DNA from: Prinsepia uniflora
Lineage: Eukaryota > Streptophyta > Magnoliopsida > Rosales > Rosaceae
Reading direction: 5' to 3'
DNA: 64,000 bases
NCBI GenBank assembly: GCA_032719365.1
Contig: CM064866.1
Location: forward strand, 76,674,916-76,738,915
The notes beneath the pieces are model-generated. The model ran no database searches. It saw only the letters and a list, made by a program, of their open reading frames with translations, and was not told the origin of the DNA. This document shows, piece after piece, positions 59,639-64,000 of the stretch. A program made the position numbers and the translations under genes. Within the stretch, counting starts at the first letter, position 1, and the number at the start of each line of letters is the position of its first letter.

Positions 59639-62600
59639 ATGGGCAGCAAGAATTGGGTGTCATCTTTAGTTCTATTTTTCCTACTAATTTTTGAAGGTTA
59701 CTTCAGTGAGAAAGTGCTTTCTGCTAGTGTCACATATGATCGCAGAGCACTGGTTATTGATGGGAAGCGGCGGATTTTGCAGTCGGGCTCTATCCATTAT
59801 CCTCGCAGCACTCCTGAGGTTAATTTGATTGTTTATGTAATTGTAATATGCTTGAGCAACTTTGAATTATAATGACACTGTACGATTCTTTGTGAATATT
59901 GGGGGAAAATGCAGGTGTGGCCGGAAATTATTAAGAAAGCCAAGGAAGGGGGACTGGATGTGATAGAGACCTATGTTTTCTGGAACTATCACGAGCCCAT
60001 AAAAGGGCAGGTATAGAGTTAACTCTACCCTTTGATTCCAATTTCCAATACAAATAGTTGGTTCTATAGAATATGGCTCTATTTGTCAATCAGTGTAACG
60101 TATTCTTCAATTTTTGTAGTACTATTTTGAAGGCAGGTTTGATTTGGTGAGGTTTGTGAAGACAGTGCAAGCTGCTGGCCTTCTAGTTCATTTGAGGATT
60201 GGCCCTTATGCTTGTGCTGAATGGAACTACGGGTTTGCTTCTGTTTAATTCATGCTTTCTTTTGATGCACATTGCACACAGCTTTTCATTGATTCTTTAG
60301 GCATCTTCATGTTATCATGACAGCGGATTTCCTATTTGGTTACACTTTATTCCTGGAATTCAGTTTCGAACAACAAATGCACCTTTTAAGGTACTTAAAT
60401 GGTTTCTCCATGAACGAACAATTGTTCATATTAATGCACATATATCAGTTAAGTTGTTTCTATTGAAGTCTTATGGATGCGAAATTTATACTTTTCAAAA
60501 TGCAGAGAGAAATGAAGCAATTTCTTGCAAAAATTGTTGAAATGATGAAGGGAGAGCATCTCTTCGCATCACAAGGAGGGCCAATCATTCTTACTCAGGT
60601 ACATTCCTCTGCATTGTAAATTAAACATTGTACCAAATACTTTAAGAAGATGAGGTTCCACCCTAAAACCAATTGGATATGGGGGGAGTAGTCAAAGATC
60701 ATATAAGGCACACCCCACTCTAATACCATGTAAGAAGTTGAGGTTCCACCCCAAAACCAATTGGCAATGGGGGAAGTAGCCCAAGATCATATAAGGCACA
60801 AATTGTAGTTGTGCTTTTCCGACGTGGGATATTTTCCTCACATCTCAACAATACTTCACTGTTTTAAGTCATTGGATTCATAGCAAGAGTTCAAGACGCA
60901 TACTGATAATATGGTTAGGCAAATTATGTATCAAAAACGTAGTTTCGGTACTCATACTGTACATATTAATCTTGGATTAATCTTACATCCCAGAAAAGTA
61001 GGCCAACACAAAGGACAGTCTTGTTTTTCTATCATTTTGTGCTACTCAATTTTCTTTCTTCATTTTCACTCTTTTATGTGCTCTGACAGGTTGAGAATGA
61101 GTTTGGAAATGTTGAAGGGTCATATGGCGTTGGCGGAGAATTGTATGTCAGATGGGCCGCAGAGACTGCTGTTAGTCTTAACACATCTGTGCCGTGGGTG
61201 ATGTGTGCCCAAGATGATGCACCGGATCCAATTGTGAGTTTTTTGTTTGCCAATCCTCGTACTTTCTGGTTATGCTTAGATTTCAAGCCTTTTGCATCAT
61301 TTTTGGTTGAGTACTCTTCTAAATTAAAAACGAACAAAGTAGAAGAAGAGCTCTTTTTCATTTTCTCTAAAATACAACCTTACTAAACTATACCATTGTT
61401 TGAGCTATTTATATTACAAGTTTACAACTGACTGTAGGCCGCTAACTTAAGCTCTGTTCACAAAGTTTTAACTGCTAATTAATTTATCCAAAGCACATGA
61501 CACCACTTAGCACTCCCCTTCAGTTGGGAATCCTAACCTCGGATTCAACTTATGCAGCATGTTCTTTTTTTATTTCCATTTGAAAATTTTCATGATTTTC
61601 ATTAAACTACCTGCAGATAAACACATGCAATGGATTTTATTGTGCTAGGTTTACCCCAAATTCCCCGTCCAAACCAAAGATGTGGACAGAAAATTACAGT
61701 GGATGGTAAGCTTATTTAGCCTGCATAATTCTGAAGATACAGAAGAAAGTCCCAACCTTTGGAATTTATCTTAGAATAAAGGATGCTGAATATCATATCT
61801 AACCTATAGGTTCCTTGGATTTGGAAATCCAATTCCTTTTCGACCTGTTGAGGATCTTGCTTTTGCTGTTGCACGGTTTTTTGAAACAGGTGGCACGTTT
61901 CAGAACTATTATATGGTAAGAACCACAAATCTCTCTCTAACCTGTCTTTGATTGGCAAAATATTGCAATATTGCCATGGCTGTATCGTAATGTCTTCGTT
62001 CTCCGATATCTCCTTACAGTATTTTGGTGGGACAAACTTTGGTCGAACAGCTGGAGGCCCTTTGGTTGCAACAAGCTATGATTATGATGCTCCTATAGAT
62101 GAATATGGTAAATTCATCAACAGTTAGTTTGATATGCCACTAGTCCCTCATTTAACAGGAATTCTATCCTCTACTACCACAATTATATTTGGTCGGTGCA
62201 ATTCTTCGTAGTAGGATGGAGAGTGAAAGTTTGTTATATACTGAATCAAATGTTCGGCAACCTTATCAACTTTTCTTATGCAGGTTTTCTTAGACAGCCA
62301 AAATGGGGTCATCTGCGCGATTTGCATAAGGCAATAAAACAGTGTGAAGAACATATGATCAGCTCTGATCCGAAACAAGTACCCCTGGGTGATAATTTAG
62401 AGGTATGCAACACATTTCGAGCTTCTTCAATACATTCTTTGGACTTAAAGTCACTTGTCTTTGATGACTTTGTTTTCACCATTCATTTCCCGTGCTCATA
62501 TCTCTTATTAGGCATCCTGCCTTTGGGTTTCTTATTTCTTTTTTGTTTTGGTTTTCATCAGGCGCATGTCTACTATACAAATTCCAATGAGTGTGCTGCG

Positions 62601-63994
62601 TTTCTTGCTAATTATGGTAGTAGTTTAGATGCAAATGTCACTTTTCATGGAAATACATATTCTCTTCCAGCTTGGTCAGTGAGCATCCTTCCCGATTGCA
62701 AGAATGTTATATTTAACACTGCAAAGGTACATATCCAGAGCAATGAGCCTAAAAACTTCGTATAGCACAATTATTATGATTATTATTATTATTTTTATGA
62801 ATCTCCGGAAAATGTTAGGGTTTTGGTAGTAGAGGAAGAAAAAAAAGGAGAAATATTTTCGTAAACTCTATGCATTTCTCTACTTTCTATTGTTCTGATA
62901 ATATTTCCTTATGAATGAAGGTTGTCTCACAAAGAAATATTGGAGATTCTTCTTTTGCCCTCACAGACAGTGTAAATGAATTTATATTGGAGCCATCTTC
63001 ATGGAGTTGGTATAAACAAAAAGTTGGTATCTGGAGTAACAATTCGTTTGTCAACTCAGGCTTACTGGAGCAGATATTTACAACAAAAGATATCAGTGAT
63101 TATTTATGGTATACAATAAGGTAACAAATCCAGTTTCTGGTCATTTTTAGTATATGTGTATGTGCATGTATGTATAGCATTTCTGTGTTCGTGGTCAAAA
63201 TGATACGTTACAAACCCTTGACATCTTCTTGAATGTTGCAGTGTTAATGTGAATGAAAAAATTACAGCTGGTGAAGAGAAAGAAGTGTTTTTGCATATTG
63301 AGAGCCTGGGACATGCGGCTCTTGTTTTCATAAACAAAAGACTTGTAGGTATGTACTCAATTTATCAAATGCAGGGAAGTAAAGAGCTCACCTCCTACTC
63401 TTGAATCTCTATTTATTCGGAAGTAAATTACGTATTGTCCATTTGTACTTGAAGGATTTGGATTCGGTAACCATGATGATGCAAGCTTCATCCTTGATGA
63501 GAAGATTACTCTCAACCATGGTAACAATACAATAGATGTGTTGAGTATGATGATTGGTGTACAGGTAAATAATACAGTTTCGTGTTCAATGTTCATGTCC
63601 ATGGACACCAAAAGATCTTGTGGAATTTTTTTAGCCCTTAAGCGATTTTCTGCAGAATTTTGGTTACTAATTCCTTGTTCTCTTTGTAACTTTCCAGAAT
63701 TATGGACCGTGGTTCGATGTTGCAGGAGCAGGAATCTTTGCTGTTGTTCTTAGGGACTTAAATAACAACACAAATGATCTTTCTTTTGATGAATGGACCT
63801 ACCAGGTTGGACCCAAGCTTATAATTTCCTCCCAATCTTTTCGCTGGAACCCTTGAAAAGATTTTAATTTTCCTTATATTAAGGTGGGAGTTGAAGGAGA
63901 ATACCTCGGATTGGATAACACACGTCTTGCAAACAGCTCACTGTGGACTACAGGAACAGCTCCACCGGTTAATCAGAGTTTGATATGGTACAAG
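59639..63994 (+). CDS. GH35 beta-galactosidase (BGAL8-like), 5' part
   Basis: A secreted cell-wall enzyme that removes beta-galactosyl ends from pectin/AGP side chains. Sixteen exons give 632 codons in frame: 59639-59818, 59915-60010, 60120-60232, 60324-60390, 60506-60598, 61090-61233, 61617-61705, 61810-61915, 62020-62107, 62284-62402, 62562-62726, 62921-63120, 63242-63348, 63455-63564, 63698-63805 and 63884-63994. The gene continues past the window. It starts MGSKNWVSSLVLFFLLIFEG, a signal peptide. The GH35 signature GGPIILTQVENEFGN carries the acid/base Glu (about 187), and MWTENYSGW the nucleophile Glu (about 256). YFGGTNFGRTAGGP and SYDYDAPIDEYGFLRQPKWG follow. The catalytic domain resembles Arabidopsis BGAL8 as remembered. 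The 3' exons are missing, so a C-terminal lectin domain cannot be judged. Confidence 0.93.
60641..60850 (-). mobile_element. TRIM-like miniature LTR element in a beta-galactosidase intron
   Basis: Read on the minus strand: an LTR (60850-60729) starts TGTTGAGATGTGAGG and ends CTTCTTACA. It is followed by the Met-tRNA-type primer site TGGTATTAGAGTGG (60728-60715). After that comes a second, truncated LTR 3' part (GTGCCTTATATGATCTT ... GGAACCTCATCTTCTT). ATACT-like flanks (60637-60641 and 60851-60855) may be the target duplication. It lies antisense in the intron between exons 5 and 6. Confidence 0.75.
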
Positions 63995-64000
63995 GTACGT

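Overview
This is nuclear DNA of a flowering plant. Genes have many GT-AG introns, long AT-rich spacers separate them, and the spacers hold LTR retrotransposons, miniature elements and MULE-like DNA transposons. The gene families (SYF1, a DUF4408/DUF761 protein, an AGD5/AGD15-class ArfGAP, a LAZ1/DUF300 membrane protein, RPS2-like CC-NBS-LRR genes, a GH35 beta-galactosidase) indicate a eudicot. The repeat landscape suggests a woody rosid, perhaps Rosaceae, but the sequence alone does not prove this.

Layout. 1-2.03 kb: 3' end of SYF1 (+). 2.3-4.5 kb: MULE-like element with internal ~290-bp repeats. 5.2-6.6 kb: DUF4408/DUF761 gene (-). 6.6-17 kb: intergenic, with one complete 339-bp TRIM retrotransposon. 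17.0-24.9 kb: a long-TIR element carrying a broken copy of the first exon of a CLC-f type chloride channel gene. A ~3-kb solo LTR has inserted in it, and a second, related LTR has inserted inside the first. 25.4-28.5 kb: ArfGAP gene (-). 30.4-32.1 kb: DUF300/LAZ1-like gene (-). 34.1-38.2 kb and 46.4-50.2 kb: two related NBS-LRR copies (-). The first has two single-base frameshifts and the second is a heavily broken pseudogene. 40.1-45.4 kb: an intact, recent Ty1/copia element between them. 50.8-56.3 kb: LTR-rich block, with two solo LTRs of one family in opposite orientation flanking a third ~3-kb LTR that split another MULE-like copy. 59.6 kb to the end: beta-galactosidase gene (+), 16 exons visible, running past the edge.

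The genes do not form a pathway; this is an ordinary plant gene neighbourhood. Housekeeping genes (splicing, vesicle traffic, membrane protein, cell-wall glycosidase) flank a small disease-resistance cluster that has decayed and attracted transposons. Insertion order can be read from target-site duplications (TSDs): ATATT, TTGAT, TTAAA, TTAAA, CAAAC and AATAG are exact, and TGAGA/TGAGG is near-exact. I saw no tRNA, rRNA or CRISPR. Exon boundaries were placed by hand from splice sites, reading-frame continuity and recalled family sequence.
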